From NCBI RefSeq assembly GCF_021729145.1, contig NZ_JAJSLW010000031.1:1-44417 (forward strand): a stretch of 44,417 nucleotides of DNA. Direction: 5' to 3'. Under the pieces are notes generated by a model, which saw nothing but the letters and a program-made list of their open reading frames with translations, had not been told where the DNA came from and searched no databases. Source of the DNA: Membranihabitans maritimus. Its GTDB lineage: Bacteria; Bacteroidota; Bacteroidia; Chitinophagales; Saprospiraceae. The position numbers and the translations under genes were made by a program. Position 1 is the first letter of the stretch. Each line of letters starts with the position of its first letter. Shown here one piece after another: positions 8,681 through 17,259 of this stretch.

Positions 8681-10483
8681 TTATTTTAGTATGGTGAAGT
8701 CAGGAGATATTAACGTGAGATAAAGGGCGAGAGCAGATCGATATTCTAAATAATCCGCTCCCAGGTTACTACCTCGGATCTTTTCAATTGCTTCCCTGAT
8801 ATTTTTTCGTGTAAAAGGATCCATTTGGCCGTGCGTAAATAGAATATCCAATTTATTGATTAATACTTCGGGATCTTTGGCAAGCGGCTCACAATTATTA
8901 TAATCCAGGAACGTTGGTTCAACTGGATCCCAGGCTCTCAGTAAATTCCAGTGCATAGTCCACTGATAGACCTGATTGATCATATCAAGACTGGTTTTCG
9001 TATTGTGGATTTGAAAGACAGGGCTGTATAGATTTCCATTTGATTTGAATGCATTGGTTTGATAATCGGGTAAGTAAAAGTTGAAAACAGAAGGTGCAGC
9101 TAACGGAACCTGCCCTGTAGAATTCCAAAATTCATACCCTGTGTTCCAAAAAATGCCATTGCTATTGTTTAGGTCCATGGAACGCACGACATTTAGATAG
9201 CGTACAAAAGGGTCTCTCAATTTTCCCTGTGATGGTTCTTGGATCCATTCACAAGTTCTTGCTTCGGGGTCAAGCAATATAGCTTTTACCACAGCACCAA
9301 GATCTCCTCGTTTACCTTGCCCATTATTGTTGAAAACCGAGGAAATCCTCTCAATGTAAGCAGGACTTGGATTTGATTTCACAAGGTGTTGTATGAGCCT
9401 ACGTGTAATGAATGGACCGGTATTGGGATGCATAAACAATGTGTGAAGGGCCTCTTTTATGTCTTTTATTCCTCCTTGCCCGGCAGGTAATACTGTTCCA
9501 TCAATTAGGACTTTTTCCCCATTGTCATGGTATTCTTCATACATGGTCATAGGTACCGTGAGGTCATTAAAATAAATATCCAATCCAAAAAAGGGCTCTT
9601 GCACCCACTCATTGGTTCTCATTAATCCTCCCGGTCCCAGGCCGGTAAATACCCTGGCCATTTCCGAAATGGTATTCATGTCGTAGGTAGGAACTGGATT
9701 TCCCGCTCCATTGTATTTTACAGTACCATCAACATTGAGTTCATGCAATCCGATTGTAAAAAGTTGCATTACCTCGCGTGCGTAATTTTCATCGGGATGA
9801 ATATTGGTTTCCGGGTCGACCTTTGGGTTATTGTAATGACTGAGGTAATAACCCATTGCGGGATGAAGAGTTACCTCTTGCAGCAAATCTTCGAAATTGC
9901 CTAATGCATTCTTGAGTAAAACATCATAAAAGCTAGCTAATGCTTCACCCCGGCCTTCGAGGTCTGATTGAATAGAAATTACAAATATTTGGCTCAAAGC
10001 CCAGGCGACTTTTTGGCGCAGGGCATCCTGATTCATTATGTTGTTTTGCCAGAAAGCATATTGGAAATGGATCCAGTAAGGACCGTAATAGTCATCCGGT
10101 TCACCACCATTTTCCAAATGTAATTGATATCCTTGTTGGTACACTGAGTGTAGAGTATTCAGCATAGAAGGTGAAGGCTTAGCAATTTGTTCATCAATCC
10201 AATTTCCAAATCCCGATTCGAGTACGAGATCTATATCTACATCATTTGCCCCGAATGTTGCCTGAGAAAGAAAACGAGCTGCCGATTGTCTTGGTCCGTC
10301 AAGACCACTTCCATTAATTGTATTCTCTGCGGAAGCAGAATTATTGCGTCCGGGTGGTGTATAGTTACTGCTGCTGTACACTTTGATATTATTATCATTT
10401 CCAGCCCCCAGGTAGGTTGAATTCGTTTGGGCGAATATTGTAGAGCCATAAATTATTAATAAATAGAGTATTATCTTTTTCAT
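8681..10483 (-). CDS. DUF1800 family secreted protein
   Basis: The 600-residue protein has a signal peptide (IILYLLIIYGSTIFAQ). The DUF1800 domain shows the usual landmarks in order: AARFLSQATFGANDVDI near residue 66, QKVAWALSQIFVIS near 160, ENYAREVMQLFTIGLHELN near 230, EMARVFTGLG near 270, HPNTGPFITRRLIQHLV near 350, and the C-terminal stretch with APSVFNFYLPDYQ near 460. It is the first gene of a minus-strand unit with DUF1501 (6 bp gap) and the discoidin/T9SS gene. The family has no proven enzymatic function. Conserved pairing suggests DUF1800 and DUF1501 act together outside the cytoplasm. Confidence 0.92.
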   Translation of the reverse strand: MKKIILYLLIIYGSTIFAQTNSTYLGAGNDNNIKVYSSSNYTPPGRNNSASAENTINGSGLDGPRQSAARFLSQATFGANDVDIDLVLESGFGNWIDEQIAKPSPSMLNTLHSVYQQGYQLHLENGGEPDDYYGPYWIHFQYAFWQNNIMNQDALRQKVAWALSQIFVISIQSDLEGRGEALASFYDVLLKNALGNFEDLLQEVTLHPAMGYYLSHYNNPKVDPETNIHPDENYAREVMQLFTIGLHELNVDGTVKYNGAGNPVPTYDMNTISEMARVFTGLGPGGLMRTNEWVQEPFFGLDIYFNDLTVPMTMYEEYHDNGEKVLIDGTVLPAGQGGIKDIKEALHTLFMHPNTGPFITRRLIQHLVKSNPSPAYIERISSVFNNNGQGKRGDLGAVVKAILLDPEARTCEWIQEPSQGKLRDPFVRYLNVVRSMDLNNSNGIFWNTGYEFWNSTGQVPLAAPSVFNFYLPDYQTNAFKSNGNLYSPVFQIHNTKTSLDMINQVYQWTMHWNLLRAWDPVEPTFLDYNNCEPLAKDPEVLINKLDILFTHGQMDPFTRKNIREAIEKIRGSNLGADYLEYRSALALYLTLISPDFTILK

Positions 10484-10892
10484 GATCTCTTTAGTTGAAG
10501 CTTTCTGGTAAAATATATTCAGATCTTTCAGAACTCTTGATGGAGAAAATGCATGATAGTTTATTTCTCCTTGAATATATTAACGTTTTTTTAAGTGGTT
10601 CGGTATTAGATTATTTGCGATTTAACATTGGATTTATTTGTCATATCTGGAACTAAAACAATGTTGATTTTCTCTTGACGGTCAAAACAGAATTAGCATT
10701 GATAGTCTGGAAGCTGTTCTCTTTGTCAGGGTATTAATGTATTTGTAGAAGCCTGGGTTTGTAGGTGTTTTAATAATTTGGAATTCAATAATTTGTGTAT
10801 CGAAAGGATAGTTTTATTAAAGAGGATTTAAATTTTTCTAAAAAATTATTAACTACCCAACGATTCCTCTCCCTGATACGTCTTAGAGTAAA
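10484..10892. other. Divergent intergenic region, no gene seen
   Basis: This 409-bp AT-rich region separates the DUF1800 operon from a rightward lipoprotein gene and should hold both promoters. I found no TAnnTTTG box matching the Bacteroidota consensus with a TTG at proper distance on either strand; two AATAATTTG near-matches occur at about 10773-10795. No RNA gene or repeat was recognised. Confidence 0.4.
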
Positions 10893-11609
10893 ATGTTTAA
10901 TATGAGAATACCTATTTTGTTAATTATTTCAATTTTTATAACGACTCTAATTTCTTGTGACGATAAGGATCTTGGTCCCGACCCCCTTAAATTATATGAA
11001 TATAGTTTCGATACTGATACTGAGGGCTGGGAAAGTGATTTTGCTGATTATCCGGTAGGAGAGGAAGAGTTTTATGAACTGGATTTTAGTCATTCTACAT
11101 TACCGGAGCCACTCGATACAACTGATGGTGCCCTGGTGATTTCAGGAAGTAACCACAGCGATGACCTTTTCATGCTAATAAAAAAGCAAATCAGTGGCTT
11201 GGAGCCGAATACTGAATATGAAGTTTATTTTGATATCAACCTGGCATCTGATGCAGCAGATAGTTCGGTAGGGGTAGGGGGAAGCCCTGCAACCAGTGTT
11301 TATTTGAAGGCAGGTGTAGTAGATGAGGAGCCCGGAAGGATCGAAGATGAGGGTGACTATTATCGAATGGATATTGATAAAGGGAATCAAGCTAATGAGG
11401 GAGAGGATATGATAGTGGTAGGAGACATGTCTAATGGAACTTCAGAGTTTGAATACAACCTAATATCAAGAGGAAATGAAGAACCATTTTTGTATACTTC
11501 CGATAGTACTGGTACTGCATGGTTGTTAATTGGTACGGATTCTGGTTTCGAAGCTATCACCCGGCCATATTACAATGAAATTAATGTCTTATTCGAGCGG
11601 TCCGAGTAG
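10893..11609 (+). CDS. Lipoprotein of unknown function
   Basis: The product is 238 residues (235 if started at the second ATG, 10902). A lipoprotein signal, RIPILLIISIFITTLISC, ends in lipobox LISC, and a strongly acidic mature part follows. A beta-rich region at about 75-110 (LFMLIKKQISGLEPNTEYEVYFDINLAS) resembles jelly-roll or fibronectin-like secreted domains, and a later part is Gly/Asp-rich. I do not recognise the family; it looks like a small surface lipoprotein with a single carbohydrate-binding-like beta sandwich, which is an inference from pattern only. It is convergent with the next gene, with a 10-bp gap. Confidence 0.7.
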   Translation: MFNMRIPILLIISIFITTLISCDDKDLGPDPLKLYEYSFDTDTEGWESDFADYPVGEEEFYELDFSHSTLPEPLDTTDGALVISGSNHSDDLFMLIKKQISGLEPNTEYEVYFDINLASDAADSSVGVGGSPATSVYLKAGVVDEEPGRIEDEGDYYRMDIDKGNQANEGEDMIVVGDMSNGTSEFEYNLISRGNEEPFLYTSDSTGTAWLLIGTDSGFEAITRPYYNEINVLFERSE

Positions 11610-11619
11610 TCAGGTATTG

Positions 11620-13437
11620 TTATTTATTTTCATTGATGAATGAAGTCATTTCAGCTCTTATGGAATTTGACATATCATTATGAATTTTTGGTTCTATGCT
11701 TAATAATATCTTAGCGCGATAGACGGCTTTATCTGTTTGATTTGAACGAAAATATGACTTGGATAATATATATTGGGGATACAGTGAATAAGGACTAATT
11801 GACATAGATTGTAGGAGTTCTAATTCCGCTTTCTGATATTTTCCTTGCTCGAAGTAATTATATCCCAGAGTATTGTAGATTCCAGGGTCTGAACTATATA
11901 GTTTGGCCCTTGTCATTATTATATTACTCTTGTCAAATTGACTGGACAAAGAAAGTGATTTACCGTATTGCTGTAGAAAGTTTGCTTCGTCATTTAGTTG
12001 ATGGTAAGAATTACTGTATAATTGGTTTGCTTCATGATACTTTTGTTCATTAAATGCGGCAAAAGCCTTCTCCCAGTTTCCTGCGTATTTGCGATTATTA
12101 ATTGTCCATTTTCCGAGGTAAAAACCGGATGCAAGAAGAAGTGTAACCATTCCGTACTGAATTACTCCGTTACCTCTTAAGAGGGTTTTCTGATTTATAG
12201 TTTCACCCACGCCAAGCAGTGCTAATAAAACAGGACCAAAAACTGATAAAAATATTAATTCGGAGGGATAGGAAAACTGAGAAAAAATAAAAAGAGCTAC
12301 CAGACTTCCAAGAATTGATCTGAATTGAAGGGCGTTGTTTCGCTCAGAAAAAAGTACTTTCTGAAAGGATAAATAGAGTAAAACGAGGAATAGAATTAAT
12401 AAACCGAAACCCACTACCCCATTTTCTACAATCCATTTTATGCTTTCATTATATGGGTATTTTACCCCGTTTATGGAAAGATATTTTTCATCTGAATTAC
12501 CTTGTCCTGAATCAAAATATTGAGCTTGGTATAAATTGTATTTATCATCAAAACTTCCCCACCCATGTCCAAAGAATGGAGCATCTCCTATCAAGCTCGA
12601 TGAGACTTTCCAAACAAAAAGTCTTCCGTCTGCAGAATCCTTTTTTAGCAGGTATAGCCCTATTATTGCAGAGATAGCAATAGTAGACAGTAGAGTGTAA
12701 AGGCCTTTTTTAGATATTTTTAATGGTATCCTTTTCTCTATATAGGGCCATATAACTAACAATGTCCCTGATAAGGCAGCGATGATTCCAGCACGGGAAA
12801 ACGTAAAGAATAAAACTAAAGTCCCAAAAGTTATGAATAACCACGCAAGGATATTGTTTATTCTAAAGTTGCTATAATTATCCAACCTGGAATTTAGAAT
12901 CATTCCCATAGAAATGGGCATAATAGTAGCCAGGAATCCACCGAGTGGTCCCGGGTTAAAAAAACTACCGGTTAGATTAAACATACTATAATTATTTACT
13001 TTGCCACTGGATTGAAACAAAGCGTAAAAAACTTGAAATACCCCTACCAATAATATCGCTGTAAAAAGGAGAGGTAACTTCTTTTTTGTAATTCCGGCAC
13101 CTAAAATGCGAGTTACAAAGAATAGTAAAAAAATCCAGAGAATATTTACCCAGGTAGAATTTGTTACAGTGTTCTGAAGCCAGGTATTGGCTACTATATA
13201 GGTGGTAAGTATAATAAAGCATACATCAGCAAGATTAAAAGCAATAAATTTTTTCCGTAGGAAACCACTAATGACAGAAAAAATTAAACCTGTGCAAATT
13301 AATATTACTGAAACAAGAAAGGAAGGCTCATACCAGTTGGGGTAAGGTTGTCCGGGATGTAAAGGGAAAAAGGTTGGTAGTGCAATTAATAATCCTAAGA
13401 TACCAATTGAAATGTATTCCTGGGTTTGACTTGACAC
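11620..13437 (-). CDS. O-antigen ligase (Wzy/WaaL)-like membrane protein with C-terminal TPR repeats
   Basis: The 605-residue product has about ten to twelve hydrophobic segments through residue 440. The region near 195-225 (LFITFGTLVLFFTFSRAGIIAALSG) and the following periplasmic loop with GHGWGSFDDKYNLYQAQYF are the signature of the O-antigen ligase/polymerase (Wzy_C) family. Residues about 455-600 form TPR-like helices (YSSDPGIYNTLGYNYFEQGKYQKAELELLQ). Such proteins transfer or polymerise lipid-linked glycans at the periplasmic face, or glycosylate proteins. No glycan synthesis cluster surrounds it, so its acceptor is unknown. It stands alone, divergent from the transglutaminase-like gene. 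Confidence 0.82.
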   Translation of the reverse strand: MSSQTQEYISIGILGLLIALPTFFPLHPGQPYPNWYEPSFLVSVILICTGLIFSVISGFLRKKFIAFNLADVCFIILTTYIVANTWLQNTVTNSTWVNILWIFLLFFVTRILGAGITKKKLPLLFTAILLVGVFQVFYALFQSSGKVNNYSMFNLTGSFFNPGPLGGFLATIMPISMGMILNSRLDNYSNFRINNILAWLFITFGTLVLFFTFSRAGIIAALSGTLLVIWPYIEKRIPLKISKKGLYTLLSTIAISAIIGLYLLKKDSADGRLFVWKVSSSLIGDAPFFGHGWGSFDDKYNLYQAQYFDSGQGNSDEKYLSINGVKYPYNESIKWIVENGVVGFGLLILFLVLLYLSFQKVLFSERNNALQFRSILGSLVALFIFSQFSYPSELIFLSVFGPVLLALLGVGETINQKTLLRGNGVIQYGMVTLLLASGFYLGKWTINNRKYAGNWEKAFAAFNEQKYHEANQLYSNSYHQLNDEANFLQQYGKSLSLSSQFDKSNIIMTRAKLYSSDPGIYNTLGYNYFEQGKYQKAELELLQSMSISPYSLYPQYILSKSYFRSNQTDKAVYRAKILLSIEPKIHNDMSNSIRAEMTSFINENK

Positions 13438-13527
13438 AAAAAATTAATTTTAGGGTTCGTATTTATACACATTACGAAATTAACAAATGTTTTTTATATT
13501 GTGAATTAACTTTTCAAAAAAATAATA

Positions 13528-15069
13528 ATGCCTCAAAAAATTCTCTTTTTTAGCTTTGCTTTATGTGCATTTTATTCAATGTTCTCATGCAATACGTCAG
13601 AAGCAGAATCTGAAGTAGAGAAAAAGTCGAAAAGTCCAATTTGGAAAAACCTGAGAGAAGAATTTCAAAGTGAAGGTGATGAGATTTATTCGAAGAGCAT
13701 TGATTTTCTGGAAGCCGAGATGCCTTCAAAAAGATCAAATCGGGTTCGATGGGTTAATCCGCTGGGAGATGTTCTTTCATTCCACACGATGGAAGTAAAT
13801 GACCAGGAGAGCTTAATGAAATTATTGAATAATGGTTGGCAAATTACAAAAGATACGGTTTCAGACCTGGAAGTATTATCGAGATTGGATTTATCCAAGA
13901 GAATCAGATTAGCAATTGATACAAGAAGTAGATATCAATGGAATAAGAATATTCCCGATAGTATTTTTCTAAGGTATGTTTTGCCTTATAAAATAATCGA
14001 TGAATATCCAGAGGAGTGGAGGTCACACTACTTTGATATCCTTTCTGAGACGTTGGATACGCTGGATAAGAATTTGCCTTACGAACCGCTTGAACAAACG
14101 CGTTTAATTGATCAGGCAGAGCAAAGAATCATAGAAACAGAGCAATTATCCGGATTTTGGTCTTATAATCCTAGTCCCAGGTCTTTTAATAAGTACCCAT
14201 CTTTGAGTGAACTATATTGTTTTCATGAGGGGACATGTTATTACGGAGCTAATTTATTTAATTATCAATTACGGGCCTCCGGTATTCCAACGACGGTTGA
14301 TGAAATACCTTTTTGGGGCTCTGTTAATGGGCAACACGCCTTTGAAGTAGTGTATGACCCTGTGGAGAATAGATTTTCAGCTCCCCTGAGACATGCGATC
14401 CAAACCAAGCGTCCGGCTAAAGTGATTCGAAGAACTTTTCACAGGGAGGGGAAATATTCAGATGATATATTAGAGTTGGTAGGAAATGATGTTTTTCCAT
14501 TATCATTTTTGAAAAACGATTATTGGTATGATTCTACGAGTGACCATTGCCGGACCACGAATGTAAGTTTACCTGCAAGTAGAAAAGAAAAGGAAAAAGG
14601 GTACGGTCTTATTTACGCCATGAACTATGGAAGATGGATGCCAATCTATTTTGGAAAGGTGATAGATAGTGAGGTAGTATTCAGTGATATGGGGACTGAT
14701 GTTATTTACAGGGTAGGATATTTTGAAAGAGGAACACATCATTTTACGTCTCCTCCTTTTTTGGTAACAACGGAGGGTGAAATAGAATACCCCAATCCGG
14801 ATTATGATCAGAAGATCAATATTTCAGTACCAAAAATCAATCACGGCGAATTGGCTCAGGTAGAAGAAGGAGCTGTCTATAAATTATTATTGATTAATAG
14901 AAATGGCGAATGGGAAACACTGGAGGAAAAGAAATGTACAAAAGAAGGGAATTTAACTTTTCAGGATGTGCCCTCCGAAGGATATTACTTTCTGGAAAGT
15001 CCGTCGGATAGAAGGAATCTTGCTCGTATTTTCAAAATTGGAGAGAATGGAGATCAAATCTGGTATTGA
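13528..15069 (+). CDS. Transglutaminase-like lipoprotein
   Basis: The 513-residue protein has a lipoprotein-type signal ending FSC (about residue 21). The central part contains a transglutaminase-like Cys-His-Asp arrangement: Cys in FHEGTCYYGANLFNYQLRA near 236, the SGIPTTVDEIPFWG strand, His in NGQHAFEVVYD near 270, and Asp a few residues later. This order and spacing match the bacterial transglutaminase-core/papain-like fold often used as peptidase. The C-terminal 150 residues look like beta-sandwich modules. It should sit on the periplasmic or outer-membrane surface. It ends 29 bp before anmK on the same strand, so the two may be co-transcribed; a link to peptidoglycan turnover is only suggested by that. 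Confidence 0.72.
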   Translation: MPQKILFFSFALCAFYSMFSCNTSEAESEVEKKSKSPIWKNLREEFQSEGDEIYSKSIDFLEAEMPSKRSNRVRWVNPLGDVLSFHTMEVNDQESLMKLLNNGWQITKDTVSDLEVLSRLDLSKRIRLAIDTRSRYQWNKNIPDSIFLRYVLPYKIIDEYPEEWRSHYFDILSETLDTLDKNLPYEPLEQTRLIDQAEQRIIETEQLSGFWSYNPSPRSFNKYPSLSELYCFHEGTCYYGANLFNYQLRASGIPTTVDEIPFWGSVNGQHAFEVVYDPVENRFSAPLRHAIQTKRPAKVIRRTFHREGKYSDDILELVGNDVFPLSFLKNDYWYDSTSDHCRTTNVSLPASRKEKEKGYGLIYAMNYGRWMPIYFGKVIDSEVVFSDMGTDVIYRVGYFERGTHHFTSPPFLVTTEGEIEYPNPDYDQKINISVPKINHGELAQVEEGAVYKLLLINRNGEWETLEEKKCTKEGNLTFQDVPSEGYYFLESPSDRRNLARIFKIGENGDQIWY

Positions 15070-15098
15070 ATATTCATAGAGTTTAAGACAAGTATTAT

Positions 15099-16292
15099 AT
15101 GGCAAACAATTATAACGAACTCATAAAAATAGGTGATAAAGAGTATAAGTATGTTCTTGGGTTAATGTCCGGTACTTCACTGGATGGATTGGATTTGGCA
15201 TTGTGCAAAGTAAAGGGTACTGGTTATGAAACGGATTTGGAGATAATAAATTTCCAGACGGTTGAGTATGAGGATAAATTCAGAGATGAGATTAGAAAGG
15301 TTTTTGCCAAACCAGATGCATGTATTCAGGACGTATGCTTTTTAGATCAATTGGTAGCGACTAAACACAGCCAAATAATTAACGATACTATTCTGGAATG
15401 GCAACTTAGTTCTGATTTAATAGATATTATTGCCAGCCATGGCCAGACGGTTTACCATGCCCCGGGACATTTTCATGAAAACAAGGCGTATGGGAATATA
15501 ACTCTTCAGGTAGGAGATGGTGATTTTATTGCACAAAATACAGGAATAATTACAGCCAGTGATTTTCGTCAGAAACACATAGCGGCAGGTGGCGAAGGTG
15601 CACCATTGGCACTGTATGGAGATGTTTGTTTATTCTCAAATCAGGTAACCGATCGAATTCTTTTGAATATTGGGGGTATCGCCAATTTTACGTATCTGCC
15701 AAAGTTGGAAGGCATAAGTAGTGACTTTCCATTTAGTACTGATACAGGACCGGGGAATACTTTAATGGATGCATATATGCGATATGTATTTGGCAAAGAA
15801 TTCGATAGGGATGCTAAGGTGGCGGAAAGCGGGGTCGTTAATGAACAACTGTTGAAAAGCTTAATGGAAAATCCTTTTTTTGATTTACATTTTCCCAAAA
15901 CGACAGGACCTGAGCTATTTAATCTAGAGTATCTATTTGACAAGATTCAATCGAGTGTTAATGCAATAATTCCTGTGGATGTAATGGCCACATTGAACCG
16001 TTTCTCTGTGTTGTCGATAACTGAGGGTTTAGAAGGTTATGCAAACCCGGGAACCGAAATTTTTATAAGCGGCGGTGGGGCTCATAACCCTTTATTAATG
16101 GACCAATTAAAGCTACGGTTTCCCAATAGTGGATTTAAAAACACTAAGGTTTTGGGTGTTGATGGAGATGCCAAGGAAGCGGTCCTCTTTGCTGTTTTGG
16201 CTAATGAATTGTTGTTTGGTGACCCCAAATCATACCCATATTTTGGCGAAAACATGCCGAAGACAACGATGGGTAAGTTGAGTTTTCCATGA
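15099..16292 (+). CDS. anmK: Anhydro-N-acetylmuramic acid kinase
   Basis: AnmK hydrolyses and phosphorylates 1,6-anhydroMurNAc to MurNAc-6-phosphate in cytoplasmic peptidoglycan recycling. The 397-residue product carries the family motifs in order: GLMSGTSLDGLDLAL near residue 21, IASHGQTVYHAPGHF near 110, AGGEGAPLALYGD near 165, LNIGGIANFTYLP near 187, STDTGPGNTLMDAYM near 209, ISGGGAHNPLL near 325 and GVDGDAKEAVLFAVLANE near 350. Length is normal for the family, with a short N-terminal extension. No murQ, nagZ or ampG-like gene is adjacent; an MFS gene follows after the RAYT cassette. A REP hairpin begins 4 bp after the stop codon and could act as terminator. Confidence 0.95.
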   Translation: MANNYNELIKIGDKEYKYVLGLMSGTSLDGLDLALCKVKGTGYETDLEIINFQTVEYEDKFRDEIRKVFAKPDACIQDVCFLDQLVATKHSQIINDTILEWQLSSDLIDIIASHGQTVYHAPGHFHENKAYGNITLQVGDGDFIAQNTGIITASDFRQKHIAAGGEGAPLALYGDVCLFSNQVTDRILLNIGGIANFTYLPKLEGISSDFPFSTDTGPGNTLMDAYMRYVFGKEFDRDAKVAESGVVNEQLLKSLMENPFFDLHFPKTTGPELFNLEYLFDKIQSSVNAIIPVDVMATLNRFSVLSITEGLEGYANPGTEIFISGGGAHNPLLMDQLKLRFPNSGFKNTKVLGVDGDAKEAVLFAVLANELLFGDPKSYPYFGENMPKTTMGKLSFP

Positions 16293-16295
16293 GTG

Positions 16296-16336
16296 TATTA
16301 ACCTGTCAGCGTCCATAGGATCTGACAGCGTTAATA
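16296..16336. repeat. REP-like hairpin, left flanking copy (type A)
   Basis: This 41-bp imperfect palindrome has outer arms TATTAAC and GTTAATA, inner arms CTGTCAG and CTGACAG, a TCC-ata-GGA tip and one bulged C in the right arm. It is identical over all 41 bp to the copy at 17219-17259 on the other side of the RAYT gene. It begins 4 bp after the anmK stop. Confidence 0.85.
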
Positions 16337-16359
16337 AAAGTATGATATCGTGGATTGTC

Positions 16360-16403
16360 CAAACGCTGACAGATCCCTCAATCTGGATGCTGTCAGGTTT
16401 GAA
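16360..16403. repeat. REP-like hairpin, second upstream copy (type B, inverted orientation)
   Basis: The core is AAAC, a bulged G, CTGACAG, ATCC, an 8-nt loop, GGAT, a G, CTGTCAG and GTTT. The bulge is in the opposite arm from the copy at 16296, so the two are in inverted orientation, like paired REPs in a BIME. It matches 16724-16767 inside the RAYT gene at 43 of 44 positions. Confidence 0.82.
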
Positions 16404-16476
16404 AAAATTGTTAACTTTAAGTGAAAGATCCATTTTAAGAACAAGTATGCAGTAATAATTTTTTTTAATAAAATCA

Positions 16477-17205
16477 ATGTCCATGCGCTATCTGGACAAA
16501 TTGGAAGAAGGATATTTCTATCACATATATAACAGGTCGAATGGAGTAGAAGATCTCTTTCGAGAGGATACTGATTATGAACATTTCTTAGAATTATATG
16601 ACAAGTATATTTGCCCGGTAGCCGATACCTATGCATGGGCGCTTATGCCAAATCATTTTCATTATCTTATTAGAATAAAAGAAAGAATGTATTATCGGTA
16701 TTCAAAGAATGACTTTAGTAAGACAAACGCTAACAGATCCCTCAATCTGGATGCTGTCAGGTTTGAAGATGTAAAATGGAAAACCGTAAAATTGGACGCT
16801 GTTCACCTGTCAGCGTTTGAAAAACCTGACCGCGTGAACAATAGAAAAAAGGCTAATCCTACTCACCACTTTTCTCATCTTTTTAGTTCTTATGCTAAAT
16901 ATATTAACGGGAAATACAAACGTAGCGGAAGTTTATATCAACGACCTTTCAAAAGGAATAGAATTGATAATATACAATATCTAAGGAACGCATTGGTCTA
17001 TATACATTACAATCCTGTGCATCATGGTTTTACCAACGAAATAGATGACTATCCGTGGACTTCTTTTCACAACTATTTGCCAAATGAGATGCCGGAATAT
17101 ATTGTAAAACATGTTTTTGAATGGTTTGGCGGGAGGAATTCTTTTTTTCAATCTCATTCAATCTCAAGCCCAATTGATAAATTATGGGAAAAATTTGAGG
17201 GATAA
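16477..17205 (+). CDS. REP-associated tyrosine transposase (RAYT, Y1/IS200-like) with REP sequences inside its coding region
   Basis: The 242-residue product belongs to the single-strand HUH Y1 transposase superfamily, RAYT branch. It shows YHIYNRSNGVEDLFREDTDY near residues 15-34, WALMPNHFHYLIRI at 54-67 with HUH His60 and His62, and SSYAKYINGKYKRSGSLYQRPFKR at about 137-160, in which Tyr139 or Tyr142 should be the nucleophile. ALVYIHYNPVHHGF follows near 172-185. The family usually acts on REP hairpins next to its own gene, and such hairpins lie on both sides here. The linker between HUH and Tyr helix (about 80-130) is largely encoded by two REP copies in frame. No stop or frameshift is present and both catalytic motifs are intact, so the gene is probably functional. 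Confidence 0.93.
   Translation: MSMRYLDKLEEGYFYHIYNRSNGVEDLFREDTDYEHFLELYDKYICPVADTYAWALMPNHFHYLIRIKERMYYRYSKNDFSKTNANRSLNLDAVRFEDVKWKTVKLDAVHLSAFEKPDRVNNRKKANPTHHFSHLFSSYAKYINGKYKRSGSLYQRPFKRNRIDNIQYLRNALVYIHYNPVHHGFTNEIDDYPWTSFHNYLPNEMPEYIVKHVFEWFGGRNSFFQSHSISSPIDKLWEKFEG
16724..16767. repeat. REP-like hairpin inside the RAYT coding sequence (type B)
   Basis: The 44 bp match the upstream copy at 16360-16403 with one difference (GCTGAC becomes GCTAAC). It is read in frame as RAYT residues 83-97, with SLNLDAVRFE as its core. The change is missense and creates no stop. Confidence 0.85.
16801..16839. repeat. REP-like hairpin inside the RAYT coding sequence (type A, diverged)
   Basis: Outer arms GTTCAC and GTGAAC, inner arms CTGTCAG and CTGACCG, and a bulged C before the right outer arm repeat the architecture of the flanking type A copies, with altered outer arms and tip. 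It is 39 bp, exactly 13 codons, and encodes RAYT residues 109-121. It lies 33 bp after the type B copy and in inverted orientation to it. Confidence 0.7.
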
Positions 17206-17218
17206 AGATTGATGAAGA

Positions 17219-17259
17219 TATTAACCTGTCAGCGTCCATAGGATCTGACAGCGTTAATA
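17219..17259. repeat. REP-like hairpin, right flanking copy (type A)
   Basis: This is an exact 41-bp copy of 16296-16336 in the same orientation, starting 13 bp after the RAYT stop codon. The pair forms direct repeats bracketing the transposase. The stretch from 17260 to 17443 after it contains no further gene and leads to the MFS transporter. Confidence 0.85.

Noticed and set aside
16331-16636. Minus-strand open frame of 101 codons across the REP region and the start of the RAYT gene
   Set aside because: It reads through hairpin repeats and antisense to a clear RAYT domain, and its translation resembles no family. It is a shadow of the coding strand and palindromes.
16296-17259. CRISPR array
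   Set aside because: The repeats are palindromic in both orientations, irregularly spaced and flank or lie within a transposase gene, with no cas genes. They are REP elements.
16296-17259. Conventional insertion sequence with terminal inverted repeats
   Set aside because: The flanking 41-bp copies are direct repeats and each is itself a hairpin, and the enzyme is of the single-strand HUH RAYT type, so there are no DDE-type ends.
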